A stretch of 64,000 bases of DNA. It comes from Geoanaerobacter pelophilus (lineage in GTDB: Bacteria > Desulfobacterota > Desulfuromonadia > Geobacterales > DSM-12255). The translations under genes were made by a program, and so were the position numbers. Location of the stretch: the NCBI RefSeq assembly GCF_018476885.1, contig NZ_JAHCVJ010000001.1:744001-808000 (forward strand), written 5' to 3'. The notes beneath the pieces are model-generated. The model was given only the letters and a program-made list of their open reading frames with translations, did not search any database and had not been told where the DNA came from. Numbering within the stretch: the first letter of the stretch is position 1; every line of letters begins with the position of its first letter. Positions 23,581 through 33,249 of the stretch are shown piece after piece.

Positions 23581-24185
23581 GAAGGCCTTCGCTCAACCAG
23601 GATCAGATATGGGGCAACAGCCGACCGATTCAGCTGCCGGTGCCGCCAAACATTGAATATATGAGGGGGCAAGCCTGACGCCCACTGTTCCACCGCTTGC
23701 GACTCATCATCGCCACCTGAGTGCCCCGGATAAGCCGCAACAGTAACGATCCCCCCGGTCGTCAATAAGGCAGCGGCCTGAGCCAAAGCCGCAATAGTTG
23801 TCGCGCCATGGGTAATACATCCTTTGTCTCCTCCGGGGAGAAATCCGAGGTTGAAAACCGCGGCGCTGAGAGGTTCCTTGACTAGGGCGGACAAGCCTTC
23901 ATGGCCACCGGCGATCAGTTCCACCTGGGAAGCGCACTGGTGAGCAGCAAGCAGTGCCGAGGTTTTCTCGATGGCTGACGGCTGGATATCAAAAGCCCAG
24001 ACACGCCCATGTTCACCAACAAGCTTCGCCAGAAACAGGGTATCGTTGCCGTTGCCGCAGGTTGCATCCACCACCCGGTCACCGGGTTTTACCACATTCC
24101 GGAGAAAATGGTGAGCCAGCGCCACCGCACCCCGCAGGTCAGCACTCTCCCCGCAACTATCAGCTGGGTTGTCTGTACTTGTCAT
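23577..24185 (-). CDS. MnmM/YtqB-like SAM-dependent methyltransferase
   Basis: A 202-residue class I methyltransferase. It shows motif I DATCGNGNDT, then FDIQPSAIEKT, and the family-specific NLGFLPGGDK with HGATTIAALAQA, as in YtqB-type enzymes, which methylate 5-aminomethyl-2-thiouridine in tRNA (MnmM). The ATG at 24185 follows AAAGGTGCAGTG. It is first in the leftward operon with hpnI and the ChaN-like gene; this is probably a matter of gene order, not shared pathway. Confidence 0.8.
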   Translation of the reverse strand: MTSTDNPADSCGESADLRGAVALAHHFLRNVVKPGDRVVDATCGNGNDTLFLAKLVGEHGRVWAFDIQPSAIEKTSALLAAHQCASQVELIAGGHEGLSALVKEPLSAAVFNLGFLPGGDKGCITHGATTIAALAQAAALLTTGGIVTVAAYPGHSGGDDESQAVEQWASGLPPHIFNVWRHRQLNRSAVAPYLILVERRPS

Positions 24186-24353
24186 CACTGCACCTTTATT
24201 TGATTTCGATGTACCACACCTACCTGAGCAAAGCAACACCCCCGAAAGTTGCAACAACCGGGGTTTTTAGAAAAATGGCTATAAATTTCCAGACAATTGT
24301 GGTATTTATTTTTATTTTTCAGCGTCAATATCCTGAAAGGTAAGAATAAACCC

Positions 24354-26399
24354 ATGGCGATTGCCCCCTTCAAGCACCCCATATCCCATGCCCTCACCTC
24401 GTTCAACGGAGTGACCGCCGAACAGGAATCGAATCCGCTACCCAAACCAGGGGCCAAGATTCATCATCTTCCCCCGTCAATATGGAAAAAACAAGCAAGT
24501 GGCGCAAATAGCCCGCTTGACCAGGCTATTGAGCGAACCCGCGACTTCTTCTTCCGGGAGCAGCTCCCCCAGGGTTACTGGTGGGCGGAGCTTGAGTCCA
24601 ATGTTACCATTACTGCCGAATATATAATGCTCTTTCAGTTCATGGGGCTGGTAGACAAGGCTAAAGAAAAGAAGATGGCCAACTATCTCCTGCGCCAGCA
24701 GACCCCGGAAGGCCATTGGGCCTTATGGTTCGGCGGCCCCGGCGACCTCTCGACGACCATTGAGGCATACTTTGCCCTGAAACTCGCCGGTTACAGTGCA
24801 GAGCATCCGGCAATGCTCAAGGCCCGAGAATTCATTATCTCAAAAGGGGGCATACTCAAGGCCCGCGTCTTCACCAAGATCTTTCTTGCCCTGTTCGGTG
24901 AATTCTCATGGCTGGGCGTCCCGTCCATGCCGATCGAGCTGATGCTGTTCCCCAACTGGGCCTACTTCAACATGTATGAGCTCTCCAGCTGGTCAAGGGC
25001 CACGATCATCCCGCTTTCCATTACCATGACGCTGCGGCCGGTGCGCAAGCTCCCGCCGCGGGCCAGGGTACAGGAGCTTTACGTCAGGCCACCGCGCCCC
25101 ATTGACTATACCTTTACCAAAGAGGACGGCATCTTCACCTGGAAGAATTTTTTCATCGGCGTTGACCATATGCTGAAGATCTACGAGGGGAACCCGATCC
25201 GCCCCCTGAAGAGCAAGGCAATGGCAGCAGCGGAAAAGTGGGTTCTGGAACACCAGGAGCCAACCGGCGACTGGGGCGGTATCCAGCCGGCCATGCTCAA
25301 TTCCGTGCTTGCGCTGCACTGCCTTGGCTACGCCAATGACCATCCGGCAGTGGAAAAAGGGTTGAAGGCCCTGGACAACTTCTGCATCGAGGATGATGAA
25401 AGCATAGTACTCCAGTCCTGCGTATCGCCGCTCTGGGATACGGCGCTTGCCTTGAAGGCCCTTGTAGATTCCGGTGTGCCCAACGATCACCCGGCCCTGG
25501 TGAAGGCTGCCCAGTGGCTCCTGGATCGCGAAGTACGCAAGGAAGGGGACTGGAAGGTAAAGTGCCCTGAACTGAAGCCCGGTGGCTGGGCATTCGAGTT
25601 CCTCAATGACTGGTATCCCGATGTCGATGACTCGGGTTTTGTCATGATGGCCATCAAGGATATTGCGGTAAAGAACGAAAAGGCCCGGGAAGGCGCCATA
25701 AAGCGCGGCATCGACTGGTGCCTCGGGATGCAGAGCAAAAACGGTGGCTGGGGAGCGTTCGATAAGGACAACACCAAGCACCTCCTCAACAAGATTCCGT
25801 TTGCCGACCTTGAAGCGCTCATCGACCCGCCAACTGCCGACCTTACCGGCAGGATGCTCGAACTGATGGGGACGTTCGGCTATTCCAGAGAGTTTCCGGC
25901 CGCAGCCAGCGGCCTGGAATTCCTCAAGCGCGAGCAGGAAAAGGATGGTTCCTGGTGGGGACGTTGGGGGGTCAACTACATCTACGGCACTTGGTCTGTT
26001 CTTTCCGGTCTGGCGGCAATAGGAGAAGACCTGTCCCAGCCTTACATCCGCAAGGCAGTAAGCTGGATCAAATCAAAACAGAACGATGATGGCGGCTGGG
26101 GCGAGACCTGCGAATCATACTATGACCCTACCCTTGCCGGGATCGGACCGAGTACCGCATCCCAGACCGGTTGGGCGCTGCTGGCGCTCATGGCGGCAGG
26201 CGAGGCCAAGGCTCCGGAAACTGCCAAGGGGGTGCAATACCTGCTTTCCACCCAAAAAAGTGACGGCACCTGGGACGAGGAGCAGTTTACCGGCACCGGC
26301 TTCCCCAAATTTTTCATGATCAAATACCATATCTACCGTAACTGTTTTCCGCTTACCGCCCTCGGCACCTACCGGAGACTGTTACAGGAAGAGGCCTGA
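24354..26399 (+). CDS. shc: squalene-hopene cyclase
   Basis: A 681-residue class II triterpene cyclase of normal length that turns squalene into hopene and hopanol. The catalytic DxDD motif is at about residues 423-426 (WYPDVDDSGF). QW repeats are seen at several places, for example NGGWGAFDKDN, DGSWWGRWG, DDGGWGETCESYY and SDGTWDEEQFTGTGFP. ATG at 24354 is chosen; the frame is open upstream to 24297. It begins the rightward hopanoid gene row. It acts at the cytoplasmic membrane. Squalene synthesis genes (hpnCDE) are not in the window. Confidence 0.97.
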   Translation: MAIAPFKHPISHALTSFNGVTAEQESNPLPKPGAKIHHLPPSIWKKQASGANSPLDQAIERTRDFFFREQLPQGYWWAELESNVTITAEYIMLFQFMGLVDKAKEKKMANYLLRQQTPEGHWALWFGGPGDLSTTIEAYFALKLAGYSAEHPAMLKAREFIISKGGILKARVFTKIFLALFGEFSWLGVPSMPIELMLFPNWAYFNMYELSSWSRATIIPLSITMTLRPVRKLPPRARVQELYVRPPRPIDYTFTKEDGIFTWKNFFIGVDHMLKIYEGNPIRPLKSKAMAAAEKWVLEHQEPTGDWGGIQPAMLNSVLALHCLGYANDHPAVEKGLKALDNFCIEDDESIVLQSCVSPLWDTALALKALVDSGVPNDHPALVKAAQWLLDREVRKEGDWKVKCPELKPGGWAFEFLNDWYPDVDDSGFVMMAIKDIAVKNEKAREGAIKRGIDWCLGMQSKNGGWGAFDKDNTKHLLNKIPFADLEALIDPPTADLTGRMLELMGTFGYSREFPAAASGLEFLKREQEKDGSWWGRWGVNYIYGTWSVLSGLAAIGEDLSQPYIRKAVSWIKSKQNDDGGWGETCESYYDPTLAGIGPSTASQTGWALLALMAAGEAKAPETAKGVQYLLSTQKSDGTWDEEQFTGTGFPKFFMIKYHIYRNCFPLTALGTYRRLLQEEA

Positions 26400-26420
26400 C
26401 AGAGAAAGGGCGCATACGCT

Positions 26421-26482
26421 GTGAACACATGAAGGGTGAAGGGCGAACGCGGCATGTTCACTCTTCACCTTTCACATTTCAC
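26421..26482. repeat. imperfect inverted repeat with GTGAA-rich arms
   Basis: The left arm (26421-26448) reads GTGAACACATGAAGGGTGAA... and the right arm (26455-26482), reverse-complemented, reads GTGAAATGTGAAAGGTGAA..., matching at most positions around a short loop. It fills the gap between shc and hpnA. Similar GTGAA-rich sequences lie at 55819-55839 and 56551-56578, so it may belong to a dispersed repeat family. Confidence 0.55.
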
Positions 26483-26491
26483 GCTATTTAG

Positions 26492-27490
26492 ATGATGAGA
26501 GTTTTCGTAACCGGTGCTACCGGGTTCATAGGGGGTCAGCTGGTCAGAGAGCTGCTGGCCGACGGCCACCAGGTCAGGGTGCTTGCCAGAGCAGGGTCGG
26601 ACCGGAGGAATCTGGACGGGCTGAACCTGGAGATCTGCGAAGGCGATCTGCGCGACAAAGACCGCTTGGTGAAAGGGCTTGCTGGTTGTGAGATGCTCTA
26701 TCACGCAGCCGCAGACTATCGGCTCTGGACGAAAAAACCCTCGGACATGTACGAGATCAACGTCACCGGGACCAGGAACATCCTTGAGGCTGCTCTCGCA
26801 AACCGGCTTTCACGGGTAGTTTACACCAGCAGTGTCGGGACGCTGGGCAACCCTGGCGACGGCACCCCGGGAACAGAAGAGACCCCGGTAACATTTGCTG
26901 ACATGGTCGGCGATTACAAGAAAAGCAAGTTCATGGCCGAAAGAGAGGCAGAATCGTTTCTCAGGCGCGGACTGCCGCTGGTCATAGTCAACCCGTCAAC
27001 ACCCGTAGGGCCGGGTGATATCAAACCGACGCCGACCGGCAAGATCATCGTCGATTTCCTGAACCGCAAGATGCCTGCGTACCTGGACACCGGCCTTAAC
27101 ATCATCGACGTTGCCGATTGCGCGCGGGGTCATATCCTGGCGGCCAGCAAAGGCAAAATCGGCGGGAAATACATCCTGGGCAATGAGAATCTCACGCTCT
27201 GCCAGATTTTTAAACTGCTCGAAGAAATTACCGGCCTGCCGGCTCCCAAGGTACGGCTGCCATACACCCCGATTCTGGTTGCTGCCCATATAAACGAAGC
27301 AGTAGCAAAAATCACCGGTCGGCCGCCGCTCATCCCGCTGGCCGGCGTACAGATGGCAAAAAAAATCATGTTCTTTGATTCGTCGAAATCGCTTCAGGAA
27401 CTCGGACTGCCGCATCGTCCTGCCCGCGAAGCGCTGGCACGAGCAGTGGCCTGGTTTAAAGTAAACGGCTATGTGTCGGCAAAGAATTGA
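26492..27490 (+). CDS. hpnA: hopanoid-associated sugar epimerase HpnA
   Basis: A 332-residue extended short-chain dehydrogenase. The NAD-binding GATGFIGGQL is at residues 8-17, the catalytic YKKSK (YxxxK) sits near residue 142, and LYHAAADYRLW plus NPSTPVGPGDIKPTPTGKII are typical of HpnA. It is placed right after shc. The start ATGATG at 26492 has no clear RBS because the GTGAA repeat lies directly upstream; translation may depend on an upstream message. Its biochemical substrate in hopanoid side-chain building is not established. Confidence 0.9.
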   Translation: MMRVFVTGATGFIGGQLVRELLADGHQVRVLARAGSDRRNLDGLNLEICEGDLRDKDRLVKGLAGCEMLYHAAADYRLWTKKPSDMYEINVTGTRNILEAALANRLSRVVYTSSVGTLGNPGDGTPGTEETPVTFADMVGDYKKSKFMAEREAESFLRRGLPLVIVNPSTPVGPGDIKPTPTGKIIVDFLNRKMPAYLDTGLNIIDVADCARGHILAASKGKIGGKYILGNENLTLCQIFKLLEEITGLPAPKVRLPYTPILVAAHINEAVAKITGRPPLIPLAGVQMAKKIMFFDSSKSLQELGLPHRPAREALARAVAWFKVNGYVSAKN

Positions 27491-27597
27491 AATATGATCG
27501 ACCGTGACTGTGCATAGCTATAAGAAATTTGTCCGTGCAACAACAATGCAGACCGGCCCCGCAGTATTTATGTAAAAGACTGCCAGGAGGTAACCAA

Positions 27598-29508
27598 ATG
27601 TATCCATTGCTGGAAACAATAAATAGCCCATCTGATCTCAAGCGGCTTTCTCCGGAAGAACTCATTCAACTTTCAGGAGAGGTGCGCCGATTTCTTTTGG
27701 CAACTGTATCCCAAACAGGTGGCCACCTAGCGTCAAACCTCGGCGCAGTCGAATTGACCCTGGCACTCCATTACTGTTTCAACTCTCCCAATGACCATTT
27801 CATCTGGGATGTCGGCCATCAGGCCTACACCCACAAGATCATTACCGGGAGACGCGACCAGTTCCACACCCAGCGGCAGTACAAGGGTATCAGCGGCTTT
27901 CCGAAACGGAGCGAATCCCCCCATGACGCTTTTGGCGCCGGACATTCCTCAACCTCTATTTCGGCAGGGCTGGGAATGGCTGTTGCCGGAGACCTGCTGG
28001 GGTCTCCCAGCAGAGTAGTGGCCGTTATCGGCGACGGCTCGCTGACCGGAGGGATGGCATTCGAGGCACTCAACCAGGCCGGCCACCTCAACAAGAACCT
28101 GGTGGTAGTACTGAACGACAATGAGATGTCCATTTCGAAAAATGTCGGCTCGTTTTCCAGCTTCGTCTCACGTAAGCTCACCGGCAACTATTTCCGCGAC
28201 CTTAAGAAAGAGATGAAGGGGCTGCTCGAAAACATCCCCGCATTCGGCGGCAATATCCTCAAGTTTGCCAGAAGGGCGGAAAACTCTCTAAAAGGTTTTC
28301 TCACGCCCGGCATGCTCTTCGAAGCACTTGGCTTCGAGTACATCGGTCCGATCCAGGGGCACGACCTGCCGCAGCTGATCGAGATTCTCAGTAATGTCAA
28401 GGCATTGGAAGGACCGGTGCTGGTCCATATTATGACTACCAAAGGAAAAGGATACCCACCGGCTGAACAGAATCCCGACCAGTTCCACGGCGTCGGCCCC
28501 TTCGATATTGCTACTGGCAAGGTTTCCGGCGGCAAAGCAACTGGGCCTTCCTACACCGGCATCTTTGGCCAGACCATGCTCAAACTGGCCCGCGAAGACA
28601 ATAAAATCGTCGCGATTACCGCGGCAATGCCCGACGGTACCGGGCTCTCCCCGTTTGCCAAGGAGTTTCCCGATCGATTTTTTGATGTCGGCATTGCAGA
28701 ACAGCATGCCCTGACCTTTGCCGCCGGACTGGCAGCAGAAGGGTTCAAGCCGGTGGCGGCGATCTATTCGACCTTTACCCAGCGTGCCTATGACCAGGTA
28801 TTTCACGATATCTGCCTGCAGAAACTCCCGGTCACCCTGGCCCTGGACCGGGCCGGGCTGGTCGGCGACGATGGCCCGACTCATCACGGCGCCTTTGACC
28901 TCTCCTATCTCCGCCACCTGCCGGGGATTACCGTCATGGCCCCGAAAGACGAGAACGAACTCCAGCACATGCTGAAGACCGCTCTTTATGCCGGTAGCCC
29001 CATGGCCATTCGCTACCCGCGGGGGAACGGTTACGGAGTGCCTCTGGACGAAGAACTGCGCGAGGTCCGGATCGGCAAGGGCGAAATCCTGAGCGAAGGC
29101 AACGATGTTGCCATCCTGGCCATCGGCTCAACTGTATACCCGGCCCTTGAGGCAGCTGCAGTTCTTAAAGAGAAAGGCATCAGCGCAACAGTGGTCAACG
29201 CGAGATTCGTCAAACCGCTCGACCGCGACCTGATTCTCTCAGTGGCCAAAGCGACCAGACATCTGGTCACTGTCGAAGAAAATGCCCTGATGGGCGGCTT
29301 TGGAACAGCCGTACTGGAACTGCTTGCCGACGAAGGGGAAACAGATGTCCGTGTCAAGCGGATCGGTATCCCTGACCGTTTCATCGAGCAGGGCAGCCAG
29401 GCCCAGCTGCGCGCTGACCTCGGCCTCGATGGCTCAGGAATTGCCGCTGCCTGCGAGGAGTTTCTGAAATCACCGGCAGTTAAACCGTTACTGACAAGAG
29501 TTAAATAA
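27598..29508 (+). CDS. dxs: 1-deoxy-D-xylulose-5-phosphate synthase
   Basis: A 636-residue thiamine-diphosphate enzyme making DXP from pyruvate and glyceraldehyde 3-phosphate. Motifs are [14 protein letters not shown] near the start, the TPP-binding [15 protein letters not shown]...NDNEMSIS, and the transketolase-central [39 protein letters not shown] precedes the ATG at 27598; the longer frame from 27529 is rejected. Location within the hopanoid row suggests dedicated isoprenoid precursor supply. Its product also feeds ThiG at 8000, and its cofactor is the end product of the thiamine operon. Confidence 0.97.
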   Translation: MYPLLETINSPSDLKRLSPEELIQLSGEVRRFLLATVSQTGGHLASNLGAVELTLALHYCFNSPNDHFIWDVGHQAYTHKIITGRRDQFHTQRQYKGISGFPKRSESPHDAFGAGHSSTSISAGLGMAVAGDLLGSPSRVVAVIGDGSLTGGMAFEALNQAGHLNKNLVVVLNDNEMSISKNVGSFSSFVSRKLTGNYFRDLKKEMKGLLENIPAFGGNILKFARRAENSLKGFLTPGMLFEALGFEYIGPIQGHDLPQLIEILSNVKALEGPVLVHIMTTKGKGYPPAEQNPDQFHGVGPFDIATGKVSGGKATGPSYTGIFGQTMLKLAREDNKIVAITAAMPDGTGLSPFAKEFPDRFFDVGIAEQHALTFAAGLAAEGFKPVAAIYSTFTQRAYDQVFHDICLQKLPVTLALDRAGLVGDDGPTHHGAFDLSYLRHLPGITVMAPKDENELQHMLKTALYAGSPMAIRYPRGNGYGVPLDEELREVRIGKGEILSEGNDVAILAIGSTVYPALEAAAVLKEKGISATVVNARFVKPLDRDLILSVAKATRHLVTVEENALMGGFGTAVLELLADEGETDVRVKRIGIPDRFIEQGSQAQLRADLGLDGSGIAAACEEFLKSPAVKPLLTRVK

Positions 29509-29539
29509 AAAAAGCGAAGTACCCAAATCCTATATACCC

Positions 29540-29658
29540 GCGATGTGAATTTTCGATGAGCTCAAGGCGTCCCAGGGACTGTGTGCAGGCGTACACGCAA
29601 GTACGTAGAGCACTCAATCCCGCCGGACAACGCAGAGATCGCGGAAAAGCCGCATCGC
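29540..29658. repeat. imperfect long inverted repeat between dxs and hpnH
   Basis: Arms at 29540-29563 (GCGATGTGAATTTTCGATGA...) and 29635-29658 (reverse complement GCGATGCGGCTTTTCCGCGA...) pair with several mismatches around a ~70-base centre that contains GCGTACACGCAAGTACG. It resembles palindromic intergenic elements that recur in Geobacter-type genomes. The hpnH RBS follows directly. Confidence 0.45.
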
Positions 29659-29672
29659 CAACGAGGCAATGA

Positions 29673-30671
29673 ATGCGTTTCCCTTGGCGACTGAACTACG
29701 ACCTTACCAAATACATCATCTCCAACAAGCTCAACAACGTTGAGAAATACCCATTGGTTCTGATGCTGGAACCGACGCACCTCTGCAACCTGGCCTGTTC
29801 CGGATGCGGAAGGATCAGGGAATATGCCGACACCATCCAGTCAATGATGTCTCTCGAAGAGTGCCTGCGATCCGTTGATGAATGCCCGGCTCCGATCGTC
29901 ACCATTACCGGTGGCGAACCGTTCCTTTATCCGCACATCTTCGAACTGATCGACGGGGTGCTCAAGCGGGGCAAGCATATCCAGTTCTGCACCAACGGCC
30001 TGCTGCTGTCCGCCTCTCTGGACAAGATGCAACCACACCCCAATTTCACCCTGAACGTGCATATGGACGGCATGGAAGAGACCCACGACCGGATCCTGGA
30101 GCGCAAAGGGACCTTCAAGATCGCCATCGAAGGAATCAAGAAGGCCAAGCGCCTCGGCTTTCGGGTCTGCACCAACACCACCATCTTCAAGAACACCGAC
30201 ATGGTCGAAATGGAGATGCTCTTTTCCCACCTGACCGAACTCGGCGTCGATGGCCTGCTGGCAGCCCCCGGTTTTGACTATGAAGATGTCGGGGAGGACC
30301 TGTTCCTGCAACGGCGTGAAATCGAGAAGCGCTTTGCCCAGGTCTACGAAATGAGCAAGCGGTTCCGCTTCTGGTCCACCCCGATGTATCTCAGGTTTCT
30401 GAAGGGCGAGAAGCAACTCCAGTGCACACCATGGGGGAACCCGACCAGGAATACCCAGGGCTGGAAGGCCCCCTGCTATCTAATTACCGATGCCCACTAC
30501 CCGACCTTCAGAGAGATGATGGCGAACACCGACTGGAATCGCTATGGCGTAGGTAGAGACGAGAGATGCGCCCAGTGCATGATGCACTGCGGCTTTGAAC
30601 CGACGGTGGTCAACGAAATTGCGAAGAGCTGGAAAGATATCTGGGAAATGGCGATCTGGAACTTAACCTGA
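29673..30671 (+). CDS. hpnH: adenosyl-hopene transferase HpnH (radical SAM)
   Basis: A 332-residue radical-SAM enzyme that joins adenosine to diploptene, the first step of the extended C35 hopanoids. The cluster-binding CxxxCxxC is at Cys38/42/45 (CNLACSGC), TGGEPF follows, and a C-terminal Cys set CAQCMMHC is typical of the family. The opening MRFPWRLNYDLTKYII and the MQPHPNFTLNVHMDGMEETHDR stretch match HpnH. ACGAGGCAATGA precedes the ATG. Its stop codon abuts the stop of the convergent permease gene at 30672 with no spacer. Confidence 0.95.
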   Translation: MRFPWRLNYDLTKYIISNKLNNVEKYPLVLMLEPTHLCNLACSGCGRIREYADTIQSMMSLEECLRSVDECPAPIVTITGGEPFLYPHIFELIDGVLKRGKHIQFCTNGLLLSASLDKMQPHPNFTLNVHMDGMEETHDRILERKGTFKIAIEGIKKAKRLGFRVCTNTTIFKNTDMVEMEMLFSHLTELGVDGLLAAPGFDYEDVGEDLFLQRREIEKRFAQVYEMSKRFRFWSTPMYLRFLKGEKQLQCTPWGNPTRNTQGWKAPCYLITDAHYPTFREMMANTDWNRYGVGRDERCAQCMMHCGFEPTVVNEIAKSWKDIWEMAIWNLT

Positions 30672-31451
30672 TTAGCCCACGCCCCAGCGGCGATGGACAA
30701 ACTGCTCGCCGTAGCGGAAGACCAAACGATCGGTGATCAGGCCGATAACAATAATGGCGAGCATGGAAGCGATTACCAGCGGCATGTCGTGCAGTTCGCG
30801 CCCCATCATCAGCGTGGAACCGATGCCGGTGGTCACGTACAGCAACTCGGCCGCCATCAGCGACCGCCAGGCAAAGGTCCAACCCAGCTTTGCCCCGGTC
30901 ATGACCGACGGAAACGAGGCGGGAAACAACACGTACCGGTAAAAACGCCAGCCAGTGGCTCCCAGAATTGATGCCGCCCGGAGATAGAGTGTCGGGATAG
31001 TCTTGACCCCGTCACGGACCGTAAGGGTAACCGCCATCAGTGAGCCCATGATAATGACAAACTGCATGGCGCTCTCGGAAAGACCGAACCAAAGCACCGC
31101 CAGCGGCAGCCAGCAGATGCTGGGCAATGCCTGAAGTCCGACCGCCAGACTCCCCACCGTATCATCAAGCAACCGGATTCTGCCGAGCAGCAACCCCAAC
31201 GGGATACCGACCAGCAGTGAGATCGAGTAGCCGATGCCGAGGCGCACCATACTTGCGGCAATCGCTTTTGGTAGCGTACCATCGGCAATCCCGTCCCGCA
31301 GCGACTGGACTACTGAGCAGGGTGACGGGAACAACAGTTCGTTCCAAACCCCTGCCTTGAAAAGTGACTGCCACAGGATTGCCAATATAAACAGGAAAGA
31401 AAGCCGTGTCCCCCAACTTTTCCAGCGGGCAACGGGGTTTTCATCAGGCAT
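30672..31451 (-). CDS. ABC transporter permease, SsuC/TauC type
   Basis: A 259-residue BPD-type permease with about six helices; the EAA loop is in the segment LRAASILGATGWRFYRYVLFPASFPSVMTGAKLGWTFAWRSLMAAELL. The family imports sulfonates, taurine, nitrate or similar anions. The ATG at 31451 overlaps the ATPase stop by eight bases. It is the last gene of the cysD-cysNC-SBP-ATPase-permease row. Confidence 0.88.
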   Translation of the reverse strand: MPDENPVARWKSWGTRLSFLFILAILWQSLFKAGVWNELLFPSPCSVVQSLRDGIADGTLPKAIAASMVRLGIGYSISLLVGIPLGLLLGRIRLLDDTVGSLAVGLQALPSICWLPLAVLWFGLSESAMQFVIIMGSLMAVTLTVRDGVKTIPTLYLRAASILGATGWRFYRYVLFPASFPSVMTGAKLGWTFAWRSLMAAELLYVTTGIGSTLMMGRELHDMPLVIASMLAIIVIGLITDRLVFRYGEQFVHRRWGVG

Positions 31452-32226
31452 CGGCTCCCCCTTCCCCACTTGTCCTGAGCACTTCCTGCCTGAGCCGGTC
31501 CCTGATCCGCGAGGCAATAGTCACTACCTCGACATCCTCCAGATAACGGTTGCGCGGCAGGTTTACCGGGAACTGCTCAATGATCTCACCACCTTGCCCT
31601 GACATCAGGATTACCCGCGAACCGAGACGCACCGCTTCACGCACATTGTGGGTAACAAAGACAATGGTCTTGCGGGTCTGCAGGTAAACCTCTTCAAGCA
31701 CTTCGTGCAGCATGTCGCGGGTCTGGGCATCCAAGGCAGCAAATGGCTCATCCATCAGCAGGATGTCTGGGTCCATGGCCAGCGCCCTGGCAATTGCCAC
31801 CCGTTGCTTCATGCCGCCGGATATCTGGGTAACCCAGGCATGGGCAAACTTTGACAGGTGAACCGCTTTGAGCAGTGCCTGGGCCTTTTCCTGCTGTTCT
31901 GCCAGGTCTACGCCTGCCATCCTGAGGCCAAAGACGATGTTCTGATAGACGTTAAGCCAGGGAAATAGCGCCGGTTCCTGAAAAATAACGAACCTGCTGG
32001 GAGACGGGCCGGTGACCTGCTTCCCGCTTACCTGAATCTCGCCTGATGAGGGACGCTCGAACCCGGCCAGCAGGTTTAGAAGGGTAGATTTGCCGCACCC
32101 TGACGGGCCGACGACGCAGAGGAACTCGCCGTCTTCAATCTCAAGATCGATACCGGTAAGCACATTAAGCCTGCCGGCCCGGCTCTCATAAACCTTGGAG
32201 ACCTTCTTTAATTCGACCGTGGCCAT
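31444..32226 (-). CDS. ABC transporter ATPase, SsuB/TauB type
   Basis: A 260-residue ATPase: Walker A GPSGCGKST (about residues 39-47), signature SGGMKQRVAIARAL, Walker B LMDEPFAALD, and the H-loop VTHNVREAV. The FIFQEPALFPWLNV Q-loop is typical of nitrate/sulfonate/taurine importers. It sits between the binding protein (six-base gap) and the permease (overlap). Confidence 0.92.
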   Translation of the reverse strand: MATVELKKVSKVYESRAGRLNVLTGIDLEIEDGEFLCVVGPSGCGKSTLLNLLAGFERPSSGEIQVSGKQVTGPSPSRFVIFQEPALFPWLNVYQNIVFGLRMAGVDLAEQQEKAQALLKAVHLSKFAHAWVTQISGGMKQRVAIARALAMDPDILLMDEPFAALDAQTRDMLHEVLEEVYLQTRKTIVFVTHNVREAVRLGSRVILMSGQGGEIIEQFPVNLPRNRYLEDVEVVTIASRIRDRLRQEVLRTSGEGGADA

Positions 32227-32232
32227 CGGTGG

Positions 32233-33249
32233 TCATCTGACCTTTACAGCAGGCAGCGAACGCTTGGCCAGCACACTGTTCAAAAGGGCAGCATCGACAA
32301 TGCCGGCCAGGCCCCTGGCAATGTCGGTCTTCTTCGGCAGATAGCCGAGTTCCCCGGCCCACGCGGCAGAAGTGTTCAATGGCGTGACAAGCGGGTCGCT
32401 GGTGATCAACACCCGTGAGAAGGCGTCATCAAGGGTCTGAGGAGGGAGAGCTTTTCCTGCCAGCTTGGCAAGCTGTTCGTTAAGCCGTTTCTTTGCCTCA
32501 ACCGGATTTTTCTTGATCCATTCCGTCATCTCAACATGGGCTTCGAGAAACCGTTCCACTACGGCACGGTTCTTTTCCAGGAATTCACTCCTGGCCACCA
32601 CCACAGCAGTGGGGAACTTGCCGTCTTTCCAGAGTGTCCGCTCATCAAGCAGAATCCGCCCGCCACCCTCCCTGACAAGCCGTGACACCCATGGTTCCGG
32701 CACCCAGGCCCCATCAAGACGCCCCTGCTGGAAGAGCATAAGAATATCGGCGTTCTTGACCGGAATCACCTGAACATCGCGTCCCGGAGCAACTCCGGCA
32801 CTCTTGAGCCAGCGCCGCAGAGCAACGTCCTGGGTATTGCCCAGCTCGGGAGAAGCGATCCGTTTCCCCTTGAAATCCTGAGGGCTCCTGGCCGTTGACT
32901 TTGCCGGCACCACAAGCGATGCCCCGCCACTGGCTGCCCCGGCTATGATCTTCAGAGACTTCCCTTTGGAACGGAGATAGGCGTTGACCGCCGGATTCGG
33001 TCCAACATAGGCGATGTCCAGTTGCCCAGCGATCAGTGCCTCCATCTCCGACGGACCGGCATTGAACACCTTCCAGTCAATTGCCCCCAGCTTTTGCTCG
33101 AAAATACCTTGTGACCGCCCCACCAGTGCCTGGGCGTGGGTCATATTGGGAAAGTGGCCGATACGCACGGCATCTGCGGCAATAGCCCCCTGGACAGTGA
33201 ACAGTGACAGGACAAAAAGGCACCAAAGGATTAGCGGCTTACGACTCAT
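32233..33249 (-). CDS. ABC transporter substrate-binding protein, SsuA-like
   Basis: A 338-residue periplasmic binding protein with signal peptide (to about residue 24, IAA). Recognisable stretches are VRIGHFPNMTHAQALVGRSQGIFE, YVGPNPAVNAYLRSKG and KGKRIASPELGNTQDVALRRWL. The family binds aliphatic sulfonates, sulfate esters or nitrate; linkage to cysD-cysNC favours a sulfur compound. Its start overlaps the cysNC end by 11 bases, a sign of one operon. Confidence 0.88.
   Translation of the reverse strand: MSRKPLILWCLFVLSLFTVQGAIAADAVRIGHFPNMTHAQALVGRSQGIFEQKLGAIDWKVFNAGPSEMEALIAGQLDIAYVGPNPAVNAYLRSKGKSLKIIAGAASGGASLVVPAKSTARSPQDFKGKRIASPELGNTQDVALRRWLKSAGVAPGRDVQVIPVKNADILMLFQQGRLDGAWVPEPWVSRLVREGGGRILLDERTLWKDGKFPTAVVVARSEFLEKNRAVVERFLEAHVEMTEWIKKNPVEAKKRLNEQLAKLAGKALPPQTLDDAFSRVLITSDPLVTPLNTSAAWAGELGYLPKKTDIARGLAGIVDAALLNSVLAKRSLPAVKVR

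Noticed and set aside
24993-25781. A 262-codon - strand frame inside shc
   Set aside because: Antisense shadow of a strongly conserved gene; composition follows the shc codons.
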